Shown piece by piece: positions 13,367-23,301 of a DNA stretch of 35,972 nucleotides (position 1 is its first letter; the number at the start of each line of letters is the position of its first letter). A program made the translations under genes and the position numbers. Location of the stretch: contig CAYZSU010000018.1 of the NCBI GenBank assembly GCA_964480565.1, positions 1 through 35,972 of the forward strand, given 5' to 3'. The DNA is from CAYZSU01 sp964480565 (GTDB lineage Bacteria; UBA10199; 2-02-FULL-44-16; JAAZCA01). The notes beneath the pieces were generated by a model. The model was given only the letters and a program-made list of their open reading frames with translations, made no database searches and had not been told where the DNA came from.

Positions 13367-15805
13367 CTAAATAACAATATTGACTAGCTTATTCGGTACT
13401 ACAATGATTTTACGAATTGTCTTATCAGTGACGTACTTCTGTACTTTTCTCAATGCCAGGGCTTGTTTTTTAATATCTTCCTCTGACAAAGTCACTGGGA
13501 TATCCATACGATCGCGTGTTTTTCCATTTATTTGAATAATCATCATTGCGGTGTCGCTTTTCAAATGCGCCATATCATATGAAGGCCACGGTTCATCGAT
13601 CAACAGCGTTTGATGTCCCATTAATTGCCATAATTCTTCTGTAATATGCGGTGAGATGGGTGAAAGCAAAATAATCAATGTATTGATGGCCTCAGGGGTT
13701 AGTTTATCAATGCCTTGCGCAAACATAAAGTTCACATATTCCATGCTTGCTGCAATCGCTGTATTAAAATGAAAGCGGTTAAAATCATCAGTCATTTTTT
13801 TAATGGTTTTATGCTGCATGCGCATTAATTCTTTATTTTCTATTACCTCTGAATTAGTTGCAATGTGATCCAAATAAGCATGCGTCAAACGCCATACACG
13901 ATTTAAAAATCGATAACATCCCTCAATGCCTGTATCACTCCACTCCATGTCTTTGACCGGTGGCGCTGCAAACAATAGAAACATTCGAGCCGTATCTGTT
14001 CCATATTTTTGGGTCATCTCATCGGGATCAACGACATTGCCTTTGGATTTACTCATTTTTGAACCATCTTTGCAGACCATGCCTTGAGTCATAAGGTTTT
14101 CAATGGGTTCATCAAAATCAACATATCCCAGCTCACGAAGCACTTTTGTAAAATATCGGCAATACAATAAATGACCGACGGCATGTTCAATACCACCGAT
14201 ATATTGATCAACAGGCGCCCAATAATTTACTTGCTCTTTATTTAATATGGTATCTGTTTCATTTGGACAGATATAGCGCAATAAATACCAGGACGACTCC
14301 ACAAATGTATCCATGGTATCTGTTTCGCGCCGAGATTTCATGCCACATCTGGGACAAATTGCTTTCTTAAAATCATTGCATGTGGCAAGTGGTGAGCCAC
14401 CTTGGCCGGTGAAAGTGACATCCTTTGGCAAAATAACAGGCAGCTCGCTTTCAGCCACAGGGACAATGCCACATTCATCACAATATACTACTGGAATGGG
14501 TGTTCCCCAATAGCGTTGTCTAGAAATACACCAATCCTTCAGGCGATATGTGATTGTTTTTTCACCATAACCCATGGATTCCAAGTGTTTTGTAATTTCA
14601 GGAATTGCATCTGTTGATTTCATTCCATCAAATTTTCCAGAGTGAATCAAAATGCCAGGATCATTCATTGCTTCTGTCATATTTGTAGGATCGAGCGTTT
14701 CTCCATCTTTCTGAATAACCACAGAAATTGGCAACTCATATTTTTTTGCAAATTCAAAGTCACGCTGATCATGGGCAGGAACGGACATAACAGCGCCCGT
14801 ACCATATTCCATTAATACGAAATTTGCCACATAGATGGGCATGCGCTTTTTGCTTAGTGGATTAATACAATAGAGCCCTGTAAACGCCCCTTCTTTATCG
14901 TATTTTTCCTGCAATCTCGATTGATGATCGATTGCAGCGGACTTCTTGGCAAAGGCACTGACCTTTGTTTCAAACTGACTCCCCTTAATAAGATTCAAAA
15001 TCTGTGAATGCTCACATCCCACGCACATAAAGGTCGAGCCATGAAGTGTATCCGGCCGTGTGGTAAATACACGGATTTTTTCATCATGATTTTCAATATC
15101 AAAATCAATATAAGTTCCCTCGCTGCGACCAATCCATTCCTTTTGCATTGTACGAACACGTTCTGGCCACCCTTGCAGCTTATTGTCAATATCATCCAAT
15201 AATTCCTGAGCAAACTCAGTAATTCGAAAATACCATTGTGACATGGACTTCATTTCAACGCTTGCATCGCATCGCCAACAGCATCCATCAGACACTTGTT
15301 CATTGGCAAGTACTGTTTGGCAGGTATTACACCAATTTATTTTAGATGTTTTTTTATAGACCCACCCTTTTTTCATCATTTGTATAAAGATGAGCTGTTC
15401 CCATTTATAATAGTCTGGATCGCATGTGGCAAATTCACGACTCCAATCAATCGCCAAGCCCATTTTCTTCATTTGTATGCGCATGTGATCGATATTATCA
15501 TAGGTCCATTTTGCGGGATGACCACCATGCTTAATTGCTGCATTTTCAGCAGGCATACCAAATGCGTCCCATCCCATAGGATGCATGACATTATATCCCT
15601 TCATTCGATTATAACGCGCAATAACATCGCCAATAGAGTAATTACGCACATGCCCCATATGAAGTTTTCCTGATGGATAGGGTAGCATTTCCAATACATA
15701 ATATTTTTCTTTGTGAGTATGTTTAGGAATTGAAAAAATATGATTGTCTTCCCAATGCTTTTGCCATTTTTGTTCAATTGATGAGGGATCGTATGTTTTA
15801 CTCAT
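13367..15805 (-). CDS. leuS: Leucyl-tRNA synthetase
   Basis: An 812-residue class I synthetase charging tRNA-Leu in the cytoplasm. The signature HMGH lies at 49-52 (PYPSGKLHMGHVRNY) and KMSKS in DGSKMSKSKGNVVDP. The editing domain holds VFTTRPDTLHGSTF and VPAHDQRDFEFA. A CxxC pair (WCNTC, CCWRCD) and a second one (YCDEC, CPRCG) probably bind zinc. The length is a little below the usual ~860. AAGGA sits 7 nt before the ATG. The gene follows bamA with only a 44-bp gap that contains a repeat fragment, and probably begins the leuS-holA-regulator unit if it is not read from the bamA side. Confidence 0.97.
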   Translation of the reverse strand: MSKTYDPSSIEQKWQKHWEDNHIFSIPKHTHKEKYYVLEMLPYPSGKLHMGHVRNYSIGDVIARYNRMKGYNVMHPMGWDAFGMPAENAAIKHGGHPAKWTYDNIDHMRIQMKKMGLAIDWSREFATCDPDYYKWEQLIFIQMMKKGWVYKKTSKINWCNTCQTVLANEQVSDGCCWRCDASVEMKSMSQWYFRITEFAQELLDDIDNKLQGWPERVRTMQKEWIGRSEGTYIDFDIENHDEKIRVFTTRPDTLHGSTFMCVGCEHSQILNLIKGSQFETKVSAFAKKSAAIDHQSRLQEKYDKEGAFTGLYCINPLSKKRMPIYVANFVLMEYGTGAVMSVPAHDQRDFEFAKKYELPISVVIQKDGETLDPTNMTEAMNDPGILIHSGKFDGMKSTDAIPEITKHLESMGYGEKTITYRLKDWCISRQRYWGTPIPVVYCDECGIVPVAESELPVILPKDVTFTGQGGSPLATCNDFKKAICPRCGMKSRRETDTMDTFVESSWYLLRYICPNETDTILNKEQVNYWAPVDQYIGGIEHAVGHLLYCRYFTKVLRELGYVDFDEPIENLMTQGMVCKDGSKMSKSKGNVVDPDEMTQKYGTDTARMFLLFAAPPVKDMEWSDTGIEGCYRFLNRVWRLTHAYLDHIATNSEVIENKELMRMQHKTIKKMTDDFNRFHFNTAIAASMEYVNFMFAQGIDKLTPEAINTLIILLSPISPHITEELWQLMGHQTLLIDEPWPSYDMAHLKSDTAMMIIQINGKTRDRMDIPVTLSEEDIKKQALALRKVQKYVTDKTIRKIIVVPNKLVNIVI

Positions 15806-15818
15806 AATTTTTCCTTAT

Positions 15819-15849
15819 GGGACTGTTCAAAAACGCTAATCTTCGCATT
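15819..15849 (-). repeat. Palindromic repeat family, copy D (end only)
   Basis: GGGACTGTTCAAAAACGC, then TAATCTTCG, matches the outer arm of the 152-bp family. It fills the gap between the bamA stop (15850-15852), which it touches, and the leuS ribosome site. Confidence 0.7.
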
Positions 15850-18141
15850 TTAAAAGAAATTACCAATGGTAAAATTAAATACCATCTTGTCTTCACCTGC
15901 ACGGCGATTGATGGGAAGCCCCCATTCAAATCGAAGTGCGCCCATGGGTGACATCCATCGAATACCAAAACCATAATCCATGCGAAGATCCTTAAACGAA
16001 TAATTCTCATTTTCAGCATATGCATTTCCCGCATCAAAAAAGATGACGCCGCGAAGCCCTGCTTTGTCATAGATGGGTGTTTCAATTTCAGCAATAAACA
16101 ACATTAATTTATCACCACCATACACAAACTTATCGTCACGGCCTGCCGGTCCATTGGGTATACGCACGCTTGGGCCAATTGAATTTGGATTAAATCCACG
16201 CAATGAATATGGTCCTCCTGAAAAATATCGCTCAAATAGTGGAATGGTACTGTCATTTAAACTCTTAATATATCCTAGTTTTGAAAATTGTCGAAATACA
16301 AATCCAAATCCCATGGGAACATAAAGCATGTTCTTGGCATTTAAACGATAATAATCATTATCGCCACCCAGTTTTGTGCCAGACACTTCATTAGTAACAG
16401 ATGAGAGCAATCCTTTTGTCGGAGAAACGCGGTTATTGCGATTATCCCATGATAAGGTCAGTGATAGTGCAGATGTAAGAGCATCCGTGTTTTGCTTGAA
16501 AATTTGTGGTACAATCAATGAAAAAGACGAGGCTTCTACGTCTTCTACATTATATGATAACGATGCACTTAAATAGTTTAAGAATCGTCGACCCAAAGTA
16601 ATGCTACCACCAAAAGATTCTCGTTTAAATCCATCAAAATGGTAGAGAGATCGATATACTGATAATCCAGCCATAAAATTAGTATCCAAAAAGTATGGAT
16701 CATTAAATGATAGCATGAACATTTGTCGGCGCTTGGATAACTCTGCGGATAATGAAGAGCTAATGCCTGTACCAAATGAATTTTGCATGCTCACAGATGC
16801 ATTTAACATAAATTGATCGATCGATGAAAAGCCCACACCAATATTAAAATTACGCGTGGATTTTTCTGTGACTGTAATATCTATATTCACTGTATCATCA
16901 CGACTGCCACGTGGGGTTGCAATATTTACATCTTCGAAATATCCCAATCGCATGAGATTTTCTTTGCTTTTTTGTAATGCGGCTTCACTAAAACGGTCAC
17001 TCTCTACAATAGCTAATTCTCTGCGAATGACTTTATCGCGTGTTTTATCATTTCCAAATATATTGATTTTTTCAACTGTAATTTGATTGCCTTTGCTAAT
17101 AGATATGTGAATATCCGCTGTTAATTTATTATCGTTGGGCACTGTATTGGGTATAATATTAGCAAATGCATATCCTTGATTGCCATACATTACCGTCAAA
17201 TTCATGATGTCGCGACCCAATACAGAATGAGAATAAATATCGCCTGTCTTGCTTTCCAATGATTCGCGTAATTCCTGTGATGTTGTTAATACATCCCCAG
17301 TGAGTGTTACATTACCAAAACGATATTGGTTGCCTTCATGAATATGAAATATGACGAATAAAAAGCGTTTATCATTGGAAATGCTGAGCTTGGGAGGCTG
17401 GATTTTTGCTTTTAAATACCCATGATTTAAATAATGATAGTTGAGTATGGCTGTATCTATTTCTAGTTTGTTCTCATCATACTCACCGGATTTACTCATA
17501 AAAGAAAAAGGCCCTCTTTTTTTTGTTCGAATAATACTGCGAAGTTCATCATCGGAAAATACATGATTTCCAATAAATTGTATTTTTTGAACAAATGCTC
17601 GCCTATTTTCATCTATTTCAAATACCAATGTTGTATCGCCATTCGCTGCAGTTTCGAGGTAATAATCGATATCAGCCAAATAAAAGCGTTTTTGATCATA
17701 AAGCGCTTTTATATTGGCAATGGATGTCATTACTTTTTTTTCATTTAACACATGATATTTGCGTTGAGTGATTTCATCGCGCATATCCGATTCTTTTATC
17801 TTTTTGTTTCCATCAAATTCAATATGAGAAATGACAGGCTTTTCATCGACAATAAATTGTAACACAATTCCCTTTTTTTCAGAGATCGTGTTTACTTTAA
17901 TATCTTGAAATTGGCCTAAGGAATAAATATCTTTAATTGCATCATTAACTTGTTTATCAACCAAGTAAAATCCCTCTTTAAATGGAATTTTATCCTGAAT
18001 GCTTTTTAGAGGCACGCGTTCATTGCCAATAATTTCAATTTTATTGATGGTTATTAATTTAGTGGCATGGACAGTGGTTATTCCGATTAGTGAATAACAT
18101 ATAAAACATAGTAGTCCGATAATATTAAGTGTTCGTCTCAT
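15850..18141 (-). CDS. bamA: Outer membrane assembly protein BamA
   Basis: A 763-residue BamA, the central barrel of the BAM complex that folds outer-membrane proteins. A signal peptide covers about 1-26. Five POTRA repeats follow (for example NKIEIIGNERVPLKSIQDKI, ISHIEFDGNKKI, IQFIGNHVFSDDEL, ITVEKINIFGNDKT). The barrel starts near residue 410. The conserved LRGFNPNSIG motif, lock-type GGDKLM, and a C-terminal strand ending in Phe (the beta signal) are present. I place the start at ATG 18141, with AGGA 7 nt upstream, overlapping the lolD end by 17 nt; a longer frame from 18183 lacks a ribosome site. The preceding lysS-lolC-lolE-lolD order is typical of deltaproteobacteria. The skp/ompH and lpxD genes that usually follow bamA are replaced here by leuS. 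Confidence 0.96.
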   Translation of the reverse strand: MRRTLNIIGLLCFICYSLIGITTVHATKLITINKIEIIGNERVPLKSIQDKIPFKEGFYLVDKQVNDAIKDIYSLGQFQDIKVNTISEKKGIVLQFIVDEKPVISHIEFDGNKKIKESDMRDEITQRKYHVLNEKKVMTSIANIKALYDQKRFYLADIDYYLETAANGDTTLVFEIDENRRAFVQKIQFIGNHVFSDDELRSIIRTKKRGPFSFMSKSGEYDENKLEIDTAILNYHYLNHGYLKAKIQPPKLSISNDKRFLFVIFHIHEGNQYRFGNVTLTGDVLTTSQELRESLESKTGDIYSHSVLGRDIMNLTVMYGNQGYAFANIIPNTVPNDNKLTADIHISISKGNQITVEKINIFGNDKTRDKVIRRELAIVESDRFSEAALQKSKENLMRLGYFEDVNIATPRGSRDDTVNIDITVTEKSTRNFNIGVGFSSIDQFMLNASVSMQNSFGTGISSSLSAELSKRRQMFMLSFNDPYFLDTNFMAGLSVYRSLYHFDGFKRESFGGSITLGRRFLNYLSASLSYNVEDVEASSFSLIVPQIFKQNTDALTSALSLTLSWDNRNNRVSPTKGLLSSVTNEVSGTKLGGDNDYYRLNAKNMLYVPMGFGFVFRQFSKLGYIKSLNDSTIPLFERYFSGGPYSLRGFNPNSIGPSVRIPNGPAGRDDKFVYGGDKLMLFIAEIETPIYDKAGLRGVIFFDAGNAYAENENYSFKDLRMDYGFGIRWMSPMGALRFEWGLPINRRAGEDKMVFNFTIGNFF

Positions 18142-18820
18142 ATATTTTCCTATGGAGGGATCCATTTTTAAGTTCATAAACAATAGGCAATGAATTGATC
18201 AACTCAGGATTATGAGTAACAATAATCATTGTTACCTGATATTGCTCTTGCCATTTTAACAAATAATTCCATACCTGCTTGCCAGTCTCGACATCCAAGT
18301 TCCCTGTTGGCTCATCCGCTAATAAAATCGGAGGTTGCATAATAGATGCCCGTGCAATCGCGACACGCTGTTGCTCACCACCTGATAATTTAGCGGGATA
18401 ATAGGCCAGTCGCTTACCCAATCCCATATTGGTCAGTATTTTTTCCGCCTCAGTCCGTGCATTCAAACGATTTCCACCTGCAATTAAAAGCGGAAGCATT
18501 ACATTCTCTGTAACAGTAAACTCCGGCAGCAAGTGATAAAATTGAAATACAAAACCAATATGCTGATTTCTAAACTGTGCTAACTTTTTTGCACTTAAAT
18601 TAGCTAAATCCAGTCCGCACGCTCTTACACTACCTTGTGTTGGAAAATCAAGCCCCCCGAGAATATGCAGTAATGTGGACTTTCCTGCCCCAGAAGGCCC
18701 ATAAATACCAATGAGCTGTCCTTTTTCAGCACGAAAATCAATATTTTCAAATATAGGTATTGATGTTGTTTTCTCATCAAATATTTTTGAAATACCACGT
18801 ACAATCAACTCGGACACCAT
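18125..18820 (-). CDS. lolD: Lipoprotein-releasing ABC transporter ATP-binding protein
   Basis: A 231-residue ATPase of the LolCDE complex, which extracts lipoproteins from the inner membrane and hands them to LolA. Walker A GPSGAGKST is at 41-49, the Q-loop in GFVFQFYHLLPEFT, signature LSGGEQQR at 145-152, Walker B ILLADEPTGNLD at 165-176, and the switch His in VTHNPE. It starts within the stop of the upstream permease (TAATG, 1-nt overlap) with GAGG just before, and ends inside bamA, so the whole set is one transcript. Confidence 0.95.
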   Translation of the reverse strand: MVSELIVRGISKIFDEKTTSIPIFENIDFRAEKGQLIGIYGPSGAGKSTLLHILGGLDFPTQGSVRACGLDLANLSAKKLAQFRNQHIGFVFQFYHLLPEFTVTENVMLPLLIAGGNRLNARTEAEKILTNMGLGKRLAYYPAKLSGGEQQRVAIARASIMQPPILLADEPTGNLDVETGKQVWNYLLKWQEQYQVTMIIVTHNPELINSLPIVYELKNGSLHRKIYETNT

Positions 18821-20292
18821 TACCTCGCTTGTTTAAGGCCTTCTATAATAGGTACCTTTGATAATCGTTTTGCAGCCACATGCGATGCCAAGTATCCAGT
18901 ACTTAAGCAAATTGCCAGCACAAGGAAACATAGGCGAACTGAAATATCAATTGGTAAATGATCAATTAGGTACAATTCAGGATCTAGCGGAAATGGGTAT
19001 TTATATTTGAGTAAAAAACATATGCCTAGTCCGATACAACTGCCTAAAAACAATCCCCAATACACCATTTGCATGCCAATGCGAGTAAATAATGAAATCA
19101 AATCTGTCCGAGATAGTCCAATAGCTTGTAAAATACTCATATGGTTTAGTCTATAAAGTAAGAGTAATGTTAATACTGTAATAACATTCAATGCAGATAC
19201 ACATACCATAATTCCCATGATGAGTAATGATAATTGCTGTTCCATTGTAATAGCTGCAAGTAAATCTTGGTTTAATTGTTGCCATGTCATGGTAACGTAA
19301 TGAAGGTCTAAGCGTCTGTCCAAATAATCCGCAATATTGCGGGCTTTAAATGGATTATCCAGTTGAATTTCCATGCCGCTGATCGCTTGAGAAGGTATAT
19401 TAAATAATGTTCGTACCGATTGAATGGGCATCATTGCAAATGCAGTATCATAGTCATGCATGCCTGTTGCAAATGTACCCACCACATGGCCTTTCACAAA
19501 AGTCATTTTTTGATCATGAAATTGCAAAATCCGTACTGTAGAGGGCTTGCCCAATGTATTAAACAATGTATTTCCTAGAAGAAGCGGCATTTTATGTTTA
19601 TCCTGATTTTCATTTGGATCCACATCAAAAAAATGAATATTTAATGCAGTATTATGGAACCACATATCTTCAGGGATGCCTTTGATGATAATTCCGTTGA
19701 TATGAGAATTCGCAATTATTAGTGTCTCACGGTATATAAACGGTGCCCTGTATTCTACCCCTTTTTGGGATATTGTTTCAAGCATATGCCATATAGTGTG
19801 AACCGTATCCGGCAACAACAATGCTAATACTGCTGGTCGAAAATAAGCCCAATGTTTTTGCTCTTCAATATTACCTCGAAGTGCAAAAGCCTGTTCATAT
19901 TGCCAGAGCTTTAACCATTCATAGAACTCATCCAGTTGATGATAATACGGAAGTAACCATTGCCAATGTCTTGCAAATTTGGATTCAGACTCAGATTGGT
20001 ATGCCATTTCATTTAGTGCATGATCAATGCGGTCACTATTGGGAATATCCATGCTATCCATAATAACGACATGGGAATTAAAATTTAAAAGTGCGCGAAC
20101 ATATTCGTTTTCAAATCCTTGCCCAACCGATGATGCCACAATCAAAGCCGCAATAGCCAATGCAATGCCTATTATACTAATGATTCGCATAATATTAATG
20201 GCTGCATTTGGATTTTTCGAATATCCAAGTTGCGTAGCCAACATTGCCATATTTGCGGATCTATTTCTTTTTTTGCGAATCATATGAATCAT
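18820..20292 (-). CDS. lolE: LolC/LolE-family permease, enlarged periplasmic domain
   Basis: A 490-residue FtsX-type permease. The first membrane helix is at about residues 25-50 (RIISIIGIALAIAALIVASS). A large periplasmic domain runs to about 370. Three more helices form the C-terminal FtsX domain (SLLIMGIMVCVSALNVITVL; HMSILQAIGLSRTDLISLF, the cytoplasmic coupling segment; MVYWGLFLGSCIGLGICFLL). LolC and LolE are normally ~400-415 residues. The extra ~80 lie in the first half of the periplasmic domain, which is rich in Trp, Tyr and His. The start is set at ATG 20292, 5 bp after the previous stop, since the longer frame overlaps that gene extensively. It is more divergent than its neighbour and should form a heterodimer with it and two LolD. 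The LolE label is by position. Confidence 0.8.
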   Translation of the reverse strand: MIHMIRKKRNRSANMAMLATQLGYSKNPNAAINIMRIISIIGIALAIAALIVASSVGQGFENEYVRALLNFNSHVVIMDSMDIPNSDRIDHALNEMAYQSESESKFARHWQWLLPYYHQLDEFYEWLKLWQYEQAFALRGNIEEQKHWAYFRPAVLALLLPDTVHTIWHMLETISQKGVEYRAPFIYRETLIIANSHINGIIIKGIPEDMWFHNTALNIHFFDVDPNENQDKHKMPLLLGNTLFNTLGKPSTVRILQFHDQKMTFVKGHVVGTFATGMHDYDTAFAMMPIQSVRTLFNIPSQAISGMEIQLDNPFKARNIADYLDRRLDLHYVTMTWQQLNQDLLAAITMEQQLSLLIMGIMVCVSALNVITVLTLLLLYRLNHMSILQAIGLSRTDLISLFTRIGMQMVYWGLFLGSCIGLGICFLLKYKYPFPLDPELYLIDHLPIDISVRLCFLVLAICLSTGYLASHVAAKRLSKVPIIEGLKQAR

Positions 20293-20297
20293 TATAA

Positions 20298-21518
20298 TTA
20301 CTCGTAGCGCAAAATTTGCGCTTCCCCTATGCGGTATGTATGAATGGCAGGGTAAAGTCCGGCAATGATCGCTATTGCAATTCCTATCAATGCACAAGCA
20401 ATGGACCATGGCCAATGAATGGAAACAGGCAAGGCATCTAGATAATAGGATGAGGATAGCGGAATTTGTAAATACTGAAGCAGCATACAAACAAAAGTAC
20501 CCAATGCAAACCCAAGCGATGCGCCTAATGCACCGATAATACTGGATATATACAAAAATAGTATGATTACTTTATATCGTGCCATACCAATGACTTTTAA
20601 TAACCCAATATCAGTGCGTTTGACAGTAGCGATCAAGAGCATCACACCTGCTATACTGATTGATGCAATAATGAGCTGTAATATCATGATCGCAATCATT
20701 GCAATTCGCTCTAGTTCTAATGCTGCAAATAATTTGGCATTCTCTGATATCCATGTACTTGCATGCCATCCTGATGGTAATTTATCATTTAATAATATCG
20801 CCATTTGAGAGGCTTTATATGGATTTATAAGTCGAATTTGCCAATAGGCTCGCATTTGGTGGCCAAGCATTGATTTGGCTGCATTATATGGAACAAAAAC
20901 AGCCTTTGAATCCAGTTGGAATATACCTGTTTTAAAATCAGCCACCACTGTTACAGGCGATTTCTTCGGTACAAAATCACCATGAGGACCAATGCGAGCA
21001 AGTGGTGCAATGATCGTCATTGTATTTAAATGAGCTGGAAAAATCCCTAGCTGAAATGCAATATCCTTACCAATAATGGCAGGTGTTTTTTCTATTTGAT
21101 CAGGCAGAGAAAAATCAAATATGAGAGGGTGATTTTTACGAAGTTCATCAAATGAAATACCTATGACCTTTGCCCCCTGCTGGGTGGGCTGTCCAAGCGT
21201 ATGACTTTGAATGATCACTTCACCTTCAATGCAAGGAGTCATTTGAGCCATTACATGATCAGGAAGGATTGATTTAATAGTTGAGGCATCCAATAAATCT
21301 GCATTTAAGGAGTCATGCATAATCGATATATGTGGACGAATTCCCATTAGCTTTTGAGCAACTTCATGATTGAATCCGCGCATAACTGACAGAATAATGA
21401 TCAGCGATGCAGTTCCAATGGCAATGCTAAGTATTGCAAGAATAGTTAGTAGTGAGCTAAATCGACCCAATCGTCCAGATTGTAAATAGCGCCATGCCAA
21501 CCAAGGTAAAAAAGGCAT
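20298..21518 (-). CDS. lolC: LolC/LolE-family lipoprotein-releasing permease
   Basis: A 406-residue permease of standard length and pattern. An N-terminal amphipathic start (WLAWRYLQSGR) is followed by TM1 (SLLTILAILSIAIGTASLII), then LSVMRGFNHEVAQKLMG. The periplasmic MacB-like domain covers about 60-265. TM2-4 form the FtsX domain (IMILQLIIASISIAGVMLLI, then VKRTDIGLLKVIGMAR, LYISSIIGALGASLGFALG, and a last helix). The conserved motif IGLLKVIGMA is the coupling helix that touches LolD. It begins 6 bp after the lysS stop and is directly followed by the second permease. Confidence 0.92.
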   Translation of the reverse strand: MPFLPWLAWRYLQSGRLGRFSSLLTILAILSIAIGTASLIIILSVMRGFNHEVAQKLMGIRPHISIMHDSLNADLLDASTIKSILPDHVMAQMTPCIEGEVIIQSHTLGQPTQQGAKVIGISFDELRKNHPLIFDFSLPDQIEKTPAIIGKDIAFQLGIFPAHLNTMTIIAPLARIGPHGDFVPKKSPVTVVADFKTGIFQLDSKAVFVPYNAAKSMLGHQMRAYWQIRLINPYKASQMAILLNDKLPSGWHASTWISENAKLFAALELERIAMIAIMILQLIIASISIAGVMLLIATVKRTDIGLLKVIGMARYKVIILFLYISSIIGALGASLGFALGTFVCMLLQYLQIPLSSSYYLDALPVSIHWPWSIACALIGIAIAIIAGLYPAIHTYRIGEAQILRYE

Positions 21519-21524
21519 AAGCGC

Positions 21525-23102
21525 TTACCCTACTTTGTTATCGCGTTTTTTTAGTTGCGGAAATAAAATGACGTCGCGGATAGATGCTTGATTTGTTAGT
21601 AGCATTACCAATCGATCAACGCCAATACCTTCACCTGCGGTTGGTGGCATACCATGTTCCAATGCTTGGATATAATCTGAATCAAAATGCATGGCCTCTT
21701 CATCACCGCCATCACGTGCATCAACTTGTGCATGAAAGCGACTGGCTTGATCCTCAGGATCATTGAGCTCTGAAAATGCATTGGCAATTTCCCAACCATT
21801 AATAAACATTTCAAATCGATCAGTAACTGTTGGATCCTCGTTATTGCGTCTGGCTAGCGGCGATACATCTGTTGGATAATGCGTTATAAAGGTTGGCTGA
21901 ATGAGCTTTGGCTCAACAATAATTTCAAATAATTCAGTTAATATGCAGTCTAAGCTCTGATCTTCACTAGCAAGTGTTTCGCCAATGCTTTTTGCATAAG
22001 CCAGTGCATTTTCCTTGGATAATAATATATCCGCAGGTGCATTGCCAATTTCAATTAATGAATCACGAAGACGAATTCGCCTATAGGGTGGAGCCATATT
22101 GATATCTGTTCCCTGATAATTAATCATATATTGATCAACTGTAGACTCAATAATATCTGGCCCTTGAGTGTCATGAAGGTGCTGCTCAATTTGTGCATGA
22201 TCAATGACAACTCTATCAAAAACATGTGTAAGCATATTTTCCGTAAAATCCATCAAATTTTCAAATGTGGCATAGGCCTGATAGAATTCCATCATTGTAA
22301 ACTCAGGATTATGCTTGATGGAAATACCTTCGTTTCGAAAGTTGCGGTTAATCTCAAATACGCGATCCAAACCGCCAACAATAAGTCGCTTTAAGTATAA
22401 TTCCGGTGCAATTCGCAGATATAGATCCATATCCAATTTATTATGATGAGTAATAAATGGCTTTGCCGCTGCACCGCCTGGAATGGGATGCATCATGGGT
22501 GTTTCTACTTCTAAAAAATCATGTTGGATCATGAAATCACGCATGGCAGTAATGACTTGTGACCGCTTAACAAATGTATCTTTCACTTCATCATTAACAA
22601 TTAAATCCACATACCGTTGGCGATATCTGGTTTCAATATCTGTTAACCCATGCCATTTCTCAGGTAATGGCCGATAGGATTTTGTTAAAAAATCCATCTT
22701 TCTGGCACTAATTGTCAGTTCATCTGTTTTTGTTCGAAATAAAGGGCCTAAAATTGCGATAATATCACCGACATCCATTTTTTTCTTATAGAGATCAAAT
22801 ATTTCATCGCCTATTTTATTTTTTTGAAAAAATATTTGAATACTACCGGAGACATCTTTAATCTTCAAAAATGCGGCTTTGCCAAAAAATCGAATGGCCA
22901 TAATTCGGCCTGCAATTTGATATTCATCCATATGTTCTTCAAGTGCAGCTCTATCATAATCCTGATAAGTGGATAAAATATCGCCAACTTTATGTGTGGG
23001 TGCAATGCCATTGGTAAATGGATTCACACCAGCAGCTTTTAGCTCATTGGCTTTTTCTTTGCGAACTGCAATGTATTGATTTTCTTCCATATTTTGCGAC
23101 AT
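21525..23102 (-). CDS. lysS: Lysyl-tRNA synthetase, class II
   Basis: A 525-residue class II LysRS. The N-terminal OB-fold tRNA-binding domain covers about 60-165 (EYQIAGRIMAIRFFGKAAFL, SIQIFFQK). The catalytic core follows, with motif 2 FRNEGISIKHNPEFTMMEFY, NAFSELNDPEDQ, and motif 3 GEGIGVDRLVML. The start is set at ATG 23102 (MSQNMEENQY) with AAGGGG ~6 nt upstream; in-frame ATGs up to 23177 lack ribosome sites. It opens the lysS-lolC-lolE-lolD-bamA unit and has its own candidate promoter at 23130-23160. Confidence 0.96.
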   Translation of the reverse strand: MSQNMEENQYIAVRKEKANELKAAGVNPFTNGIAPTHKVGDILSTYQDYDRAALEEHMDEYQIAGRIMAIRFFGKAAFLKIKDVSGSIQIFFQKNKIGDEIFDLYKKKMDVGDIIAILGPLFRTKTDELTISARKMDFLTKSYRPLPEKWHGLTDIETRYRQRYVDLIVNDEVKDTFVKRSQVITAMRDFMIQHDFLEVETPMMHPIPGGAAAKPFITHHNKLDMDLYLRIAPELYLKRLIVGGLDRVFEINRNFRNEGISIKHNPEFTMMEFYQAYATFENLMDFTENMLTHVFDRVVIDHAQIEQHLHDTQGPDIIESTVDQYMINYQGTDINMAPPYRRIRLRDSLIEIGNAPADILLSKENALAYAKSIGETLASEDQSLDCILTELFEIIVEPKLIQPTFITHYPTDVSPLARRNNEDPTVTDRFEMFINGWEIANAFSELNDPEDQASRFHAQVDARDGGDEEAMHFDSDYIQALEHGMPPTAGEGIGVDRLVMLLTNQASIRDVILFPQLKKRDNKVG

Positions 23103-23129
23103 ACTATCCCCTTTTGTATTTTTCATTCG

Positions 23130-23160
23130 ATAATAAAATGTGGTTGAATAAGCGTGCCAA
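23130..23160 (-). promoter_or_regulatory. Candidate promoter for the lysS-bamA unit
   Basis: On the minus strand TTGGCA (23160-23155) and TATTAT (23135-23130) are 19 bp apart; TTTATT at a 17-bp spacing is an alternative. The ~200-bp gap after the SPOR gene supports a separate promoter, but the match is moderate. Confidence 0.3.
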
Positions 23161-23185
23161 TTTAAATGGATGGACATTTTTTAAT

Positions 23186-23222
23186 GGGATTGCCCTCAAA
23201 ACATCCATCTTCTGTGTTTCTT
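23186..23222 (-). repeat. Palindromic repeat family, copy E (end, decayed)
   Basis: GGGATTGCCCTCAAAACAT followed by CCATCTTCTGTGTT matches the outer arm of the family. Beyond ~23222 the similarity fades, though a decayed remainder may extend to about 23280. It lies between the SPOR gene and lysS. ATGGATG at 23167-23173 pairs with CATCCAT at 23202-23208. Confidence 0.6.
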
Positions 23223-23301
23223 AGCTAACACTCGCAATCCTCACGTACTCGCATGGTCGCTCTGGTTTTCAACAGTCACTCAGATAGACATCCTCTGTTA
23301 T

